A stretch of 64,000 bases of DNA from Bacillota bacterium (GCA_023414875.1 JAEZMV010000015.1:248001-312000); one strand, 5' to 3'; numbered from the stretch's first letter, positions 52,983 to 61,562 are shown. Translations and numbers: made by a program. Notes: generated by a model from the sequence alone, not told the origin.

Positions 52983-53548
52983 TTATCGTTCCATCCAATC
53001 ACTATATAGTCTCGATCGCTAACTCGAATTAGCTGCGTTTTCATATTGATACTATGAAGTAGGTTCAACAGTTTATTTTCATCAACTTTCCATATCCTTT
53101 CAAAACAAATTCTTTCAAAAAGAAATATTAATTTTGATTTCATACATTCGGGTGAAAAGTCAGCTATTATGATTCGACCACCCTCTCGCAATTTATTTGA
53201 ACATAGTTCTAATGTCTCTCTCTGTTTTTTGATATGATGCAAGCAATCACGAAAAAGAATTACATCATACTTGCCTTTTATATCAAAGGGCATTGGCTGA
53301 TTTATAATCCGGATCTTTTGATTTCGTTTTTTTGCTCTTTTCGTCATTGACTGACATGGATCAATAATTGTAACAAAATGGCCCTGTTTTATCAATTTGT
53401 CGGCGGTCTTACCGGTTCCTCCTCCAATGTCTGCTATTATTTTATTTCCGACACCTATCATATCTATTATGGCTGAATCATCATCTAAATGAAAACTCCG
53501 CATAAAACGATCATATGCTTTTGCATAAAAGCGAAACAAGTAACTCAT
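52979..53548 (-). CDS. Class I SAM-dependent methyltransferase (short)
   Basis: A 189-residue methyltransferase: 'KIIADIGGGTGKTADKLIKQG' (motif I), 'VTIIDPCQSMTKRAKKRN' (motif II) and 'YDVILFRDCLHHIKKQRETLELCSNKLREGGRIIIADFSP'. It starts with 'MSYLFRFYAKAYDRFMRSFHLDDDSA', a start typical of UbiE/MenG-like quinone or lipid methyltransferases. First gene of the three-gene cassette. The region upstream (to the ABC-F terminator) has no obvious precursor peptide gene. Confidence 0.88.
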   Translation of the reverse strand: MSYLFRFYAKAYDRFMRSFHLDDDSAIIDMIGVGNKIIADIGGGTGKTADKLIKQGHFVTIIDPCQSMTKRAKKRNQKIRIINQPMPFDIKGKYDVILFRDCLHHIKKQRETLELCSNKLREGGRIIIADFSPECMKSKLIFLFERICFERIWKVDENKLLNLLHSINMKTQLIRVSDRDYIVIGWNDK

Positions 53549-53712
53549 AATCTACATCGCTCCTCAAGGATTTATCTATTAATGCTCATATTATCAAACG
53601 TAATATGTCATTGTATGTAACGAAATTTCTGTAAATAATTAATTGGTGCCTGTTCAAGGATTGTAATTATCATATCAATTTTATCACACGTCTTCCCGTT
53701 TATCTACCAAAA

Positions 53713-53762
53713 CAGAAGAAAAAGCCAACCGGGAGTGTGAAACAGTAACTTCCACGATTGGC
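53713..53762 (-). terminator. Terminator of the ABC-F gene
   Basis: Minus-strand GCCAATCG(TGGAAGT) pairs with ACTCCCGGTTGGC, followed by TTTTTCTTCTG. It is about 25 bases past the stop. Confidence 0.85.
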
Positions 53763-53787
53763 AACTCTTCTACAGTTTTATTAAAAG

Positions 53788-55710
53788 TTAAGCCTGATTT
53801 TGGTTATACCATACCGTATATGCCTCATCGAGTTCCTTACTTGCTTCCCTCTTCGCCTCAAATAATTCCTTCAGGCGAACACAATCAGAGCTATTCGCTT
53901 CAATGATTGTATCCAAGTAACTAATCTTTTCTTCTATCTCCTCTATACTTTTTTCAAGATGCTGTAGCTTTTTATCATTTTTTGAATCGGTATTCTTTGG
54001 TTTCGAAAATGAGTGATTAGCTGAAGTATGATTATTATTTCTGTCATTGAGTCTTACTGTAATATTTTTTAATATTGATTGCTTCTCCTGCATCTTTTTC
54101 ACTTCTTCTTGATAATAAGTATAATCTCCGTTATATTCCTTCGTGATCAAATTCTCGATTTCAATTATTTTATCAGCAATTTTATCAATAAAATATCGAT
54201 CATGAGATACGAATATCAGTGTTCCGTTAAATTTAAGCAAGGTCTCCTCCAGCACCTCCCGTGAATCTATATCAAGATGATTGGTTGGCTCGTCCAAAAT
54301 CAAAAGATTAACCCCTTCAAACGTAAGTGAACAAAGCTTTAGTCGGCTTTTTTCCCCACCAGATAAGAATTTTATACTCTTATTTACATCTTCATTTAGG
54401 AATAATACCTTTGCCAACTGAGATCTGGCTTCCCCATAGGTGAGGTTATGAAGTCTTGAAAAGTACTCTAAAACTGTCTGATCCTCATCCTTAAAATCAA
54501 CCTGTTGCGGAAGATAACCTATGACAACCTGTGAGCCCATCTTAACTGTTCCATCTTCAGGTTCTATTTTTCCTAACAGCAGTTTAAGAAGTGTTGTTTT
54601 ACCACAGCCATTCTCACCTATAATACAGACTCTATCCTGGTAAAAAACATTAATATTTGCATCTTTAAATAGTAATCGTTCACCAAAGCTTTTCTGAAGA
54701 TTAACCGCTTCAATTACTATTTTCCCGGACCTTCCTATTTCTGTTTGATTCAAGCGTATTTTTCTTTGATTCAATATTGGACGATCTAAGACATCAATTT
54801 TCTCAAGACGTTTTTCAATTTCTTTGGCGCGCTTATACATTACTTCACTGTCTCTCATTGCACCCCAGATACGAAAACGTTCAATCTGTTGCTCCATCCT
54901 ATCTATTTTTTTCTGTTGGTTCTGATAAACCTTTTGCTCTATCAAAAATCTTCTTTCTTTTTCCGTTATATAATAACTGTAATTTCCATGATATTCTTCT
55001 GCCCGGTCATTGTTTAATTCTATGATTCTACTGACAACATTGTCTAAAAAGAATCTGTCATGTGAAATGATAAGTGCTGCTCCCTTATAATCCTTTAAAA
55101 AGCTTTCGAGCCATATGATTGTATTTAAATCCAGGTGGTTGGTTGGCTCATCCAAAAGGAGAATATCCGGTTCCTCAAGCAGAAGTTTAGCCAGAATTAC
55201 TCTAGTTTTTTCGCCTCCACTCAGACGGTTGAACCGCATTTGCTTAAGGTCTTGTGTTATCTTAAGTCCTTCCGTTATTTTATTAATCTTTGTCTCAAGT
55301 TCATAACCTCCGCCCAACTCATATTGTTCCTGTAATCTACTATACTCCAAAATTGCCTTCTCAAGCTCTTGATCCTTTAGATAAATCATCTGATGCTCCA
55401 ATTCATCCATTTTTGAATGTAATTCATAGATTATTTCAAATGCCATTTGTATGACATCCATAACAGAGGTTTCTTCCTCATATTCGGGGATTTGATTAAG
55501 ATAACCAAGCTTACAACCCTTTCGGATGCTGATGTTCCCTGCTTGATGTTCCTCCATGTTCATCAATATTCTAAAAATTGATGTCTTTCCACAGCCATTT
55601 TTCCCAATTAGTCCGATGTGCTCACCGGTTTTGATATCAAAGGTAATGTTTTCAAATATCTTATTTGCTCCATAAAACTTCATTAAACTATCTATACTTA
55701 ATTCTATCAT
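53788..55710 (-). CDS. ABC-F family ATPase (ribosome-associated, likely antibiotic resistance or regulation)
   Basis: Two ABC domains in one chain without membrane segments: 'GLIGKNGCGKTSIFRILM' with 'RLSGGEKTRVILAKLL' and 'LLLDEPTNHLDLNT'; then 'CIIGENGCGKTTLLKLLLG' with 'FLSGGEKSRLKLCSLTF' and 'LILDEPTNHLDIDS'. The linker between them (~230-330) is the P-site tRNA interaction motif region, and a Lys/Glu coiled coil closes the protein. ABC-F proteins dislodge ribosome-targeting drugs or regulate translation. I start at 55710 (SD AAGGAAAAGAGAA); the longer frame runs through a terminator hairpin. The leader suggests antibiotic-dependent attenuation. Confidence 0.92.
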   Translation of the reverse strand: MIELSIDSLMKFYGANKIFENITFDIKTGEHIGLIGKNGCGKTSIFRILMNMEEHQAGNISIRKGCKLGYLNQIPEYEEETSVMDVIQMAFEIIYELHSKMDELEHQMIYLKDQELEKAILEYSRLQEQYELGGGYELETKINKITEGLKITQDLKQMRFNRLSGGEKTRVILAKLLLEEPDILLLDEPTNHLDLNTIIWLESFLKDYKGAALIISHDRFFLDNVVSRIIELNNDRAEEYHGNYSYYITEKERRFLIEQKVYQNQQKKIDRMEQQIERFRIWGAMRDSEVMYKRAKEIEKRLEKIDVLDRPILNQRKIRLNQTEIGRSGKIVIEAVNLQKSFGERLLFKDANINVFYQDRVCIIGENGCGKTTLLKLLLGKIEPEDGTVKMGSQVVIGYLPQQVDFKDEDQTVLEYFSRLHNLTYGEARSQLAKVLFLNEDVNKSIKFLSGGEKSRLKLCSLTFEGVNLLILDEPTNHLDIDSREVLEETLLKFNGTLIFVSHDRYFIDKIADKIIEIENLITKEYNGDYTYYQEEVKKMQEKQSILKNITVRLNDRNNNHTSANHSFSKPKNTDSKNDKKLQHLEKSIEEIEEKISYLDTIIEANSSDCVRLKELFEAKREASKELDEAYTVWYNQNQA

Positions 55711-55735
55711 TTCTCTTTTCCTTTCCATTAAAAGC

Positions 55736-55768
55736 ATAAAAAAACCCAAGGCATATAAGCCTTGGGTT
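55736..55768 (-). terminator. Intrinsic terminator (attenuator) in the ABC-F leader
   Basis: AACCCAAGGC (55768-55759) pairs perfectly with GCCTTGGGTT (55752-55743), followed by a T run and ATGC. It sits only 26 bases before the ABC-F start codon and after the leader ORF, so default termination would shut the gene off; readthrough would need another fold or ribosome stalling. Confidence 0.85.
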
Positions 55769-55792
55769 ATATTCATCAATATTATAATACTA

Positions 55793-55921
55793 TCATGAAT
55801 TTTCCAATCTTCTTATATGAATCTTATCAAATCTATTAATTTTGGACGCACTTATCCCGTTAATTGATAATATTGCGATCATAATAGATTCAAATTTAAT
55901 CCATCTAAGAGTTGTATTCAT
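55793..55921 (-). CDS. Leader peptide upstream of the ABC-F gene (42 residues)
   Basis: An ATG at 55921 follows an excellent SD (AAAGGAAGGTAATTC) and opens 42 codons, beginning 'MNTTLRWIKF', with 'IMIAILSINGIS' in the middle and ending 'IHIRRLENS', stop at 55793-55795. The stop is 25 bases before the terminator stem. In ABC-F genes such as vmlR and others, a translated leader beside a terminator senses drugs that stall ribosomes; the layout here is the same. A small functional protein is also possible. Confidence 0.7.
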   Translation of the reverse strand: MNTTLRWIKFESIMIAILSINGISASKINRFDKIHIRRLENS

Positions 55922-56061
55922 GAATTACCTTCCTTTATATTTTTCTATTATTGATTTATGTTATAAAATGTATTTCGTCAAGAAGTTTATCATCATTATA
56001 ATCATTTCCAGTTTATTTTCAACCCACTTATTCCTCTTTATTTTTTATAGCGTCTGTAAAT

Positions 56062-56138
56062 AGTCCCCTCAAGGACAAGCCGTTTTAACGGTGCTTCGCA
56101 TCCTTGACCGACCGGACAGGTGATGTATTTTAGTCCGG
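56062..56138 (-). ncRNA. Tandem hairpins upstream of the ABC-F leader ORF
   Basis: TCCTTGA/TCAAGGA bound a 38-base hairpin with an inner CCGTT/AACGG stem (56070-56108), and CCGGAC/GTCCGG form a second hairpin (56112-56138), just past the acyltransferase stop. It could terminate that gene, belong to the ABC-F 5' leader, or be the remnant end of a mobile element. I do not match it to a known RNA family. Confidence 0.35.
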
Positions 56139-56139
56139 A

Positions 56140-57237
56140 TTATTCATGTATATTACTGGACAATGTTCTTCGTGCACTTGAAGATGAAAAATTTTTTCTG
56201 ATGGAATGAGCAAAAACACTAAAAATTATAGTTAATGTAAAAATATAAAATAACACACTAAATTTAGCAATGTTAGTTAAATTATCACCGATAATTCTCA
56301 AAAAATAGCTAATAATTACACCGTGAATAAGAAATAATTCGAATGTAATACTTCCTAAATATATAAATAACTTATTACTTATTAATTTAGACAATATTCC
56401 TTTTTCAAAACTAAATATTGCTATTAAGAAAGTATTAGGAATAATCCAAATAATTGTTCTCCATAACCATTCATCAATATAAACATTTTTTATAATAAAT
56501 ATTAATGATAAAGTTATAAATAACTCTAACAAAGTAAAAATCAAAGTATTGAATTTTTTTGATAGTGATTCCCCTTTTTTACCAATAATAAAGCCAGTTA
56601 TTATTCCAAAAACATATTCAGTAATTCTTGATGGTGGAAATACATATAACCAATATTCTAAACTGTAAGAATTATTTTTTATATATAATATATATATAAA
56701 ATCAATGATTAGAATAAACAACATACATATAGATAATTTAATAATTCCTTTTGATGAATTGCCTATCTTTGATATAATCTTTATTAATGGTAATGTTATA
56801 ACTATTAAAAATACTGTTGACGACAAATACCAACTTACACCATTAAAATAAAAATAATCTGTAGTAGTATAACTTTGTAATAACAAGACATTGATTACAA
56901 ATTTTTTTACAAATATCATAATTTCATTAATATCATTTATGTTAACTAATGTAAATATACCAGATAAGGGTATTAAAATAATAAGCATAATCAAATGCAA
57001 CGGATAAAACCCTTTTATTTTTTTAAGTGCAAAATTTATTATTTCTTTCAAATTAATATTTTTTTGATAATTGCAATATTTATATCCATATAAAAATCCA
57101 CTTAACATAATAAAAAAGCTTACAGCGCAAGGAGCACTATAAATAAACTTCGTAAAATGATAAGTTTGTGTATGAAGAAGAAATATCATCATAAAAGCAA
57201 AAAATCTTATTGATTGCAAGGTGTTTATTTGTTTCAT
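56140..57237 (-). CDS. Acyltransferase 3-family membrane protein
   Basis: A very AT-rich gene of 365 residues with about ten hydrophobic helices. The start 'INTLQSIRFFAFMMIFLLHTQTYHFTKFIYSAPCAVSFFIMLSGFLYGY' contains the Arg/His pair ('RFFAF...FLLH') of OafA/YrhL-type acyltransferases (residues ~6-52), which O-acetylate surface polysaccharides or peptidoglycan. Base composition is lower in GC than its neighbours, which together with the decayed beta-helix gene beside it suggests foreign origin. SD GGAGGAAAAT. Confidence 0.88.
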   Translation of the reverse strand: MKQINTLQSIRFFAFMMIFLLHTQTYHFTKFIYSAPCAVSFFIMLSGFLYGYKYCNYQKNINLKEIINFALKKIKGFYPLHLIMLIILIPLSGIFTLVNINDINEIMIFVKKFVINVLLLQSYTTTDYFYFNGVSWYLSSTVFLIVITLPLIKIISKIGNSSKGIIKLSICMLFILIIDFIYILYIKNNSYSLEYWLYVFPPSRITEYVFGIITGFIIGKKGESLSKKFNTLIFTLLELFITLSLIFIIKNVYIDEWLWRTIIWIIPNTFLIAIFSFEKGILSKLISNKLFIYLGSITFELFLIHGVIISYFLRIIGDNLTNIAKFSVLFYIFTLTIIFSVFAHSIRKNFSSSSARRTLSSNIHE

Positions 57238-57326
57238 TGATTTTCCTCCGATAGTAAAATAATTCTTAAATCATATAATATCACGTTTACGCCAATATCT
57301 CAATACAAAATATTTCGGTAACCCCG

Positions 57327-57458
57327 TTACAGGTAATTTGTAAAAGTATTATTAGATATACTTAATCCAAATGCATTATAAGCTTGAATTTCATTAGTTA
57401 ACATACCAGATTGCGGAAGATCAAAAGTATTACCCTCTATTGTTATATTTTTTATTGC
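57327..57458 (-). pseudogene. Decayed end of a beta-helix (pectate lyase/NosD-like) gene
   Basis: A stop-free 43-codon tail, with TGA immediately before it and no start codon, ends at the stop 57327-57329. It contains two coil repeats, 'NITIEGNTF' and 'LSISNNTF', 31 residues apart, which is the repeat pattern of right-handed parallel beta-helix proteins. It is cut just past the azoreductase terminator, so the 5' part of the gene has been lost. Confidence 0.5.
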
Positions 57459-57474
57459 TCATTACATAGCTGTG

Positions 57475-57510
57475 CAAAAAAAAGCAGGTACCAAAATGTT
57501 AGCTACCTGC
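57475..57510 (-). terminator. Terminator of the azoreductase gene
   Basis: GCAGGTA/TACCTGC stem (57510-57504 with 57490-57484) followed on the minus strand by TTTTTTTTGC. It lies 37 bases past the stop. Confidence 0.9.
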
Positions 57511-57546
57511 CTTAACCTATGCAACTGTCTTCGTAAATTCTACTAA

Positions 57547-58194
57547 TTAACATTGTATTTTATCAATAATAATATCTATTTTGCTTTTTGCTTTTTCTAT
57601 TGCTTCAGATTTTTCTGTTTCTGTAGTTCCTGTACCATCTATCAAAAGTTCTTCAAAGTTTCTTATACCAATAAATTTCATAATATCTTCCACATAATTC
57701 AATCCTTTATCAAGAATAGGCTTCATTATCCATGGAATATTCGCACCAGAGGATTGAACATAAATAAATGTACGTGGTCTATCATTTAATAGTCCTTCCG
57801 GCTTATCATTAGGAAAAGTTATTGTCTTCTCTGCCTGTATAATACAATCTATATAATCCTTAAGTACAGCTGGAAATGATAAACTCCACATTGGAGAAAT
57901 TACTATATAAACTGATGCAGCTATAAACTGGTCACAAAGCTTTGACATCTGTTGTACATCATTTTGTTCTTGAGCTGTCAATTTTGAAAGAGCCTCAGAA
58001 CTTACCAAAGCACTGCGACCACTAAAATAGTTGTACTTTGGGCGAGGAATATGCTCCTTGTATAAGTCCAATTCTTCCAAGCTTAAATCCTTATATTTAT
58101 CCATAATACTGTTAACTAATGCTCGACCTACTGTTTTACTTGATGATATTTCTTCCGGTTTTGAATTTGCAATTATATAAAGAAGTTTTTTCAT
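57547..58194 (-). CDS. FMN-dependent NADH-azoreductase/quinone reductase (AzoR-like)
   Basis: Flavodoxin-like fold of 215 residues: 'KLLYIIANSKPEEISSSKTVGRALVNSI', 'ISPMWSLSFPAVLKDYIDCIIQAEKTITF' and 'FIYVQSSGANIPW' are the flavin-binding loops of AzoR-type enzymes. It reduces quinones or azo compounds with NADH; a role in thiol or quinone stress is usual. SD AAGGAGG, start ATG 58194. Terminated by its own hairpin. The staygreen homologue lies 67 bases upstream on the same strand. Confidence 0.9.
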   Translation of the reverse strand: MKKLLYIIANSKPEEISSSKTVGRALVNSIMDKYKDLSLEELDLYKEHIPRPKYNYFSGRSALVSSEALSKLTAQEQNDVQQMSKLCDQFIAASVYIVISPMWSLSFPAVLKDYIDCIIQAEKTITFPNDKPEGLLNDRPRTFIYVQSSGANIPWIMKPILDKGLNYVEDIMKFIGIRNFEELLIDGTGTTETEKSEAIEKAKSKIDIIIDKIQC

Positions 58195-58261
58195 TTTCTA
58201 TTTCCTCCTTCTGAGTTATATCAATATTATCTGTACTAGAATTAGGAAATATTCAAATTAT

Positions 58262-58708
58262 TTACTTATACATGCCAATAACTCCAAAATCATATGTTTT
58301 GTTATATATAGAATTGTTTGATATAAAGTGAATAAATACAGGTGTATTATCAAGATTTGGTTCATTGTCAAATAAGAAGCGGTCAGCTTGGCGTAAGGCT
58401 TGAAGTGCTGTAGGCATTTCGTTATAGAAAATTCTATTTCTTATATAAGCATTTCCTATTACACCATTACCATCCACAATCACCGAGCCAATTAATGCAA
58501 TTCCATTTTTATTAAGCTCCCAGGCAATTCTTACTTCATCACGCATTTCTGTGATTTGATCTTCTGCATAACTTTGGGCTACAAATACAAATAATTCTGC
58601 CGTTATATCAGAATGTGTAATCGTATATAATCTGCCCATAACGGGCTCATATGGATTCATTATATCCCGATATTGCACAAATACCTTTTGAGGATTAAGT
58701 CTTCTCAC
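58262..58708 (-). CDS. Staygreen (SGR)-family protein
   Basis: A 148-residue protein with the bacterial SGR pattern: 'RRLNPQKVFVQYRDIMNPYEPVMGRLYTITHSDITAELFVFVAQ' at the start and 'MRDEVRIAWELNKNG' in the middle (regions described by position, ~1-65). Plant SGR removes Mg from chlorophyll a; some bacterial homologues keep this activity in vitro. No chlorophyll pathway is expected in this organism, so a different tetrapyrrole or unrelated substrate is likely. The start is GTG with AAAGAGG upstream. It is 32 bases after the DUF4397 gene and probably co-transcribed. Confidence 0.75.
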   Translation of the reverse strand: MRRLNPQKVFVQYRDIMNPYEPVMGRLYTITHSDITAELFVFVAQSYAEDQITEMRDEVRIAWELNKNGIALIGSVIVDGNGVIGNAYIRNRIFYNEMPTALQALRQADRFLFDNEPNLDNTPVFIHFISNNSIYNKTYDFGVIGMYK

Positions 58709-58739
58709 TTTTTAACCTCTTTCATGTTATCATATCATT

Positions 58740-59369
58740 TCATCTATTTTCTCCATCCATTAATAATAATGCTTTGAGTTCAGGACTTTCTCCAACAAGA
58801 CCTATTGCATAAACCGTATAAAACTTATCAGCGTTAAGATGAATATTAGGTACTGTAAGAACTATATTTGAGGTTCCTGCTAATCTAACTTGTAGCGTAT
58901 AGTTCTTTGGATCAACATCAATATAAGACGTTATGTGTTTATAGGAAACGTTATTAAAAATCACGGTTCCATCTGGTAATGTAATGTCTACTGCAGGAGC
59001 ATTCGGCGATAGATGTAAAAATCTTATCATAGCTTTGCCGTGCATTCTTGCTTCATCAGCATCAGTTATAGCCATTAATCCTATATCACTAAGAGTTCCA
59101 AATGCAGCTACCGTTAATATAGAATTTCTAATCACTGTTAACATATTATCTAGTACAGGAGAATTCTTAGTTCCAGCAACATAAAGAGATATTCGATAAG
59201 TGCCTTCAGGTATAGATAAATATTCAGTATGATTACCATAAGCAAGATTACTTACAATTAATTTATCATTAGCATATACGTCTACATTAGGTGCGTCTGG
59301 TACTGTGTGTATTACACGTACGTAACCCATTGGCATATTATTCTGGGTGTATCTTATATCCTTATACAT
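58740..59369 (-). CDS. DUF4397-domain protein
   Basis: Two beta-sandwich repeats of the DUF4397 type: 'GYVRVIHTVPDAPNVDVYANDKLIVSNLAYGNHTEYLSIPEGTYRISLYVAG' (~10-65) and 'AMIRFLHLSPNAPAVDITLPDGTVIFNNVSYKHITSYIDVDPKNYTLQVRLAG' (~105-160). Members are surface or secreted proteins, often in Firmicutes spore or biofilm contexts, with unknown role; this one has no signal peptide. A start at 59369 (ATG) is used, with GTGGGG upstream; a GTG at 59381 is the alternative. Tandem with the staygreen gene. Confidence 0.85.
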   Translation of the reverse strand: MYKDIRYTQNNMPMGYVRVIHTVPDAPNVDVYANDKLIVSNLAYGNHTEYLSIPEGTYRISLYVAGTKNSPVLDNMLTVIRNSILTVAAFGTLSDIGLMAITDADEARMHGKAMIRFLHLSPNAPAVDITLPDGTVIFNNVSYKHITSYIDVDPKNYTLQVRLAGTSNIVLTVPNIHLNADKFYTVYAIGLVGESPELKALLLMDGENR

Positions 59370-59520
59370 ATTCAACCCCACTTCAAACTTTTTATGTTAT
59401 AATATATGCTCTAATTTTTCCAAGTGATATCATTCTGTGATATTATGTTTTACCACAATACTATTTTATCAGCTTCTCTATTTCTGATCTTTGATACTCT
59501 GGAAGTACACCTTAGTTTAG

Positions 59521-59554
59521 ACGTGAAAAGGAGCAATCCTTCGATTGCTCCTTT
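59521..59554 (-). terminator. Terminator of the Na/Pi cotransporter gene
   Basis: AAAGGAGCAAT (59527-59537) pairs perfectly with ATTGCTCCTTT (59544-59554), followed on the minus strand by TTCACG. It lies 17 bases past the stop. Confidence 0.8.
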
Positions 59555-59570
59555 ATATGCTTAAGAATTA

Positions 59571-61283
59571 TCAAATCTTCGCTTCTTTCTTTTCTCTTTC
59601 AATGGCTTGAAATGCTTCTGTTTTACTTCCGGTGGTGGACTTGATTGAGAAAGCAATGTTCACAATATGATCCGATATTCTTTGCATGGAAAACAGAACG
59701 GAATAAATGCTTTTTGATACTTCAACAGGATACATCCCTGAGCTTAGACGTATCACATGCTCGTTACGCGTTGACGATATTAGCTTTTTAATATCCTTGT
59801 GAAGGTTTGATATTCTTTTAAAATTTTCGGTTCTACGCGTTGTAAACGCATCAAATCCTAAGTCAAACATTTCGGTTATATGATCGTAGATTTGCCCTAG
59901 TTCATCTTTGGTCTGATCTAAAAATTTTACGTTATTATCCTTCATGTAGCTGGTTTCCTTTACCATAAGTACAGCGTAATCGCCAAGCCGCTCAATATCG
60001 TTTGTTACATGATGCAATCCGCCAATCAGTTTTTCGTCCTCAGCGAATTTAGTAGCCGATGATATTTTGATGAAAAAGCTTGTGAGCTTGTTGGTTAAGA
60101 AATCAATACGATATTCAACGTCGGCAATTTTATTGCTTTCACTCATATCCTCGTTAATCAATGATGCATACGAACGATCAATATTCTCCTTTGCAAGGAT
60201 TGTCATATCATACAATTCCTTCAATGCCTGTTCAATGGCAACCGCAGGAGTTTGCAGGAAACGCTCATCTATATACGAGAATTCCTCCAGCTTTTGTTGC
60301 TTATTTTTAACCAAACCTGATACTAAATTGATTAACGGATCGATAAATACGAGCAACACTAAGGTATAAAGCGTATTATAAATCAGGTTAAAGGTTGCAA
60401 GACTAAACTGAGGGTTTCCGGGGAATAAACTTTCAAACATGTTGGTAATGGGTGTTCTGAAAAGAACCAGAATAATCGAAAATGATATCGCACCAATCAC
60501 ACTGGTTATCAGGTGGAATAATGCGATACGTTTACCGTTGGCGTTTGTGGTTAGAGATGCCATAATTCCATCGCTACAGGTTCCAATATTTGCTCCCATC
60601 AGTAAGAAAAACGATTGATCTATATTGTTGATAACTCCTGTAGCCAAGAAAGCGATAAAAACACCAGTTGCTGCTGTAGATGACTGTATAATGCCAGTAA
60701 AGAGAATTCCCAATACTAAAAGTAGGATGGGATTTTGCATGATATCATATTTGAATACTTTAGAAAGTTGAATACTCAGTGTGGAATCTGACCCACCGAT
60801 TGCGGTTTCCATCACTTCCATACCGATGAACAGCATTCCAAAGCCAATTAAAAATGGCGCTATTTTATTAAGGGTTTCGTTACTAGTGGAAAATACAATG
60901 AATACACCAACAAATGCAACCGCTGCAAATACAGAGCTTATGCTAAAGCCGCCTTTACTAACGCCTGAAAGAGCAAACATAAATGCTGTAAGTGTGGTGC
61001 CTACTTTTGCACCCAAGATAAATCCTGAGCCTTGCTTTACTGTTACAATATTTGCATGAGCAAGACCGACTGTCATAATCGAAGTGGCTGAAGAAGATTG
61101 GACAAGTGCGGTAGCCCCAATTCCAATTCCATAATTAAAGACTCTGTTTTTGTTTATTTTTTTGAAAAGATTTCGTATTCCTGATCCTGCGCTTTGTTCC
61201 AAACCAGAGCTCATCTGCTTCATGCCAAACATAAATACGGCGACTCCACCTAACATAAGCAGTAAATTCATTAGTATTTCCAT
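59571..61283 (-). CDS. Na/Pi cotransporter-family protein with PhoU-like tail
   Basis: Residues ~1-320 hold the NptA-type membrane domain with paired inverted repeats, 'QSSSATSIMTVGLAHANIV' and 'IQSSTAATGVFIAFLATGVI' (the QSSSA motif), and 'GANIGTCSDGIMASL'. The C-terminal ~200 residues are a PhoU-like helical domain ('ALKELYDMTILAKENIDRSY', 'DIERLGDYAVLMVKE'). It should take up phosphate with Na and be regulated by its own tail. The start follows GGGAGAG. It appears to be a single-gene unit. Confidence 0.92.
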   Translation of the reverse strand: MEILMNLLLMLGGVAVFMFGMKQMSSGLEQSAGSGIRNLFKKINKNRVFNYGIGIGATALVQSSSATSIMTVGLAHANIVTVKQGSGFILGAKVGTTLTAFMFALSGVSKGGFSISSVFAAVAFVGVFIVFSTSNETLNKIAPFLIGFGMLFIGMEVMETAIGGSDSTLSIQLSKVFKYDIMQNPILLLVLGILFTGIIQSSTAATGVFIAFLATGVINNIDQSFFLLMGANIGTCSDGIMASLTTNANGKRIALFHLITSVIGAISFSIILVLFRTPITNMFESLFPGNPQFSLATFNLIYNTLYTLVLLVFIDPLINLVSGLVKNKQQKLEEFSYIDERFLQTPAVAIEQALKELYDMTILAKENIDRSYASLINEDMSESNKIADVEYRIDFLTNKLTSFFIKISSATKFAEDEKLIGGLHHVTNDIERLGDYAVLMVKETSYMKDNNVKFLDQTKDELGQIYDHITEMFDLGFDAFTTRRTENFKRISNLHKDIKKLISSTRNEHVIRLSSGMYPVEVSKSIYSVLFSMQRISDHIVNIAFSIKSTTGSKTEAFQAIEREKKEAKI

Positions 61284-61446
61284 TATATCTCTCCCATTTT
61301 ATAGATTCTTTTTCATAGTAAAAGCTAAAATAACCGGATTTTAGCCGCGCTAGTTCCATTATACTCTATCACATTACTATTTTCAAAGCAAAATACATTT
61401 TTTTATGATAGATTCTTTTTGGAAAATCCCCATTCGTTTTTTCCAA

Positions 61447-61491
61447 ATAAAAAAAACCCCCAATATGTTCACTAATACATATATCGGGGGT
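61447..61491 (-). terminator. Terminator of the PEP/pyruvate-binding protein gene
   Basis: ACCCCCGATATATGT pairs with ACATATTGGGGGT (minor bulge) and is followed on the minus strand by TTTTTTTT. It is about 70 bases past the stop. Confidence 0.9.
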
Positions 61492-61562
61492 AAATCGATT
61501 TGATTGATTTTATTTTATTTTTACAATCCTTGATGCCCAGCACTGCCAATACTTTCCTGTGT

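Noticed and set aside
53549..53787. Precursor peptide gene upstream of the methyltransferase/radical SAM cassette
   Set aside because: No ORF with SD and plausible leader/core was seen; only the ABC-F terminator is present.
55711..55779. N-terminal extension of the ABC-F protein to 55779
   Set aside because: It would translate through the intrinsic terminator; the ATG at 55710 has its own SD and the normal family N-terminus.
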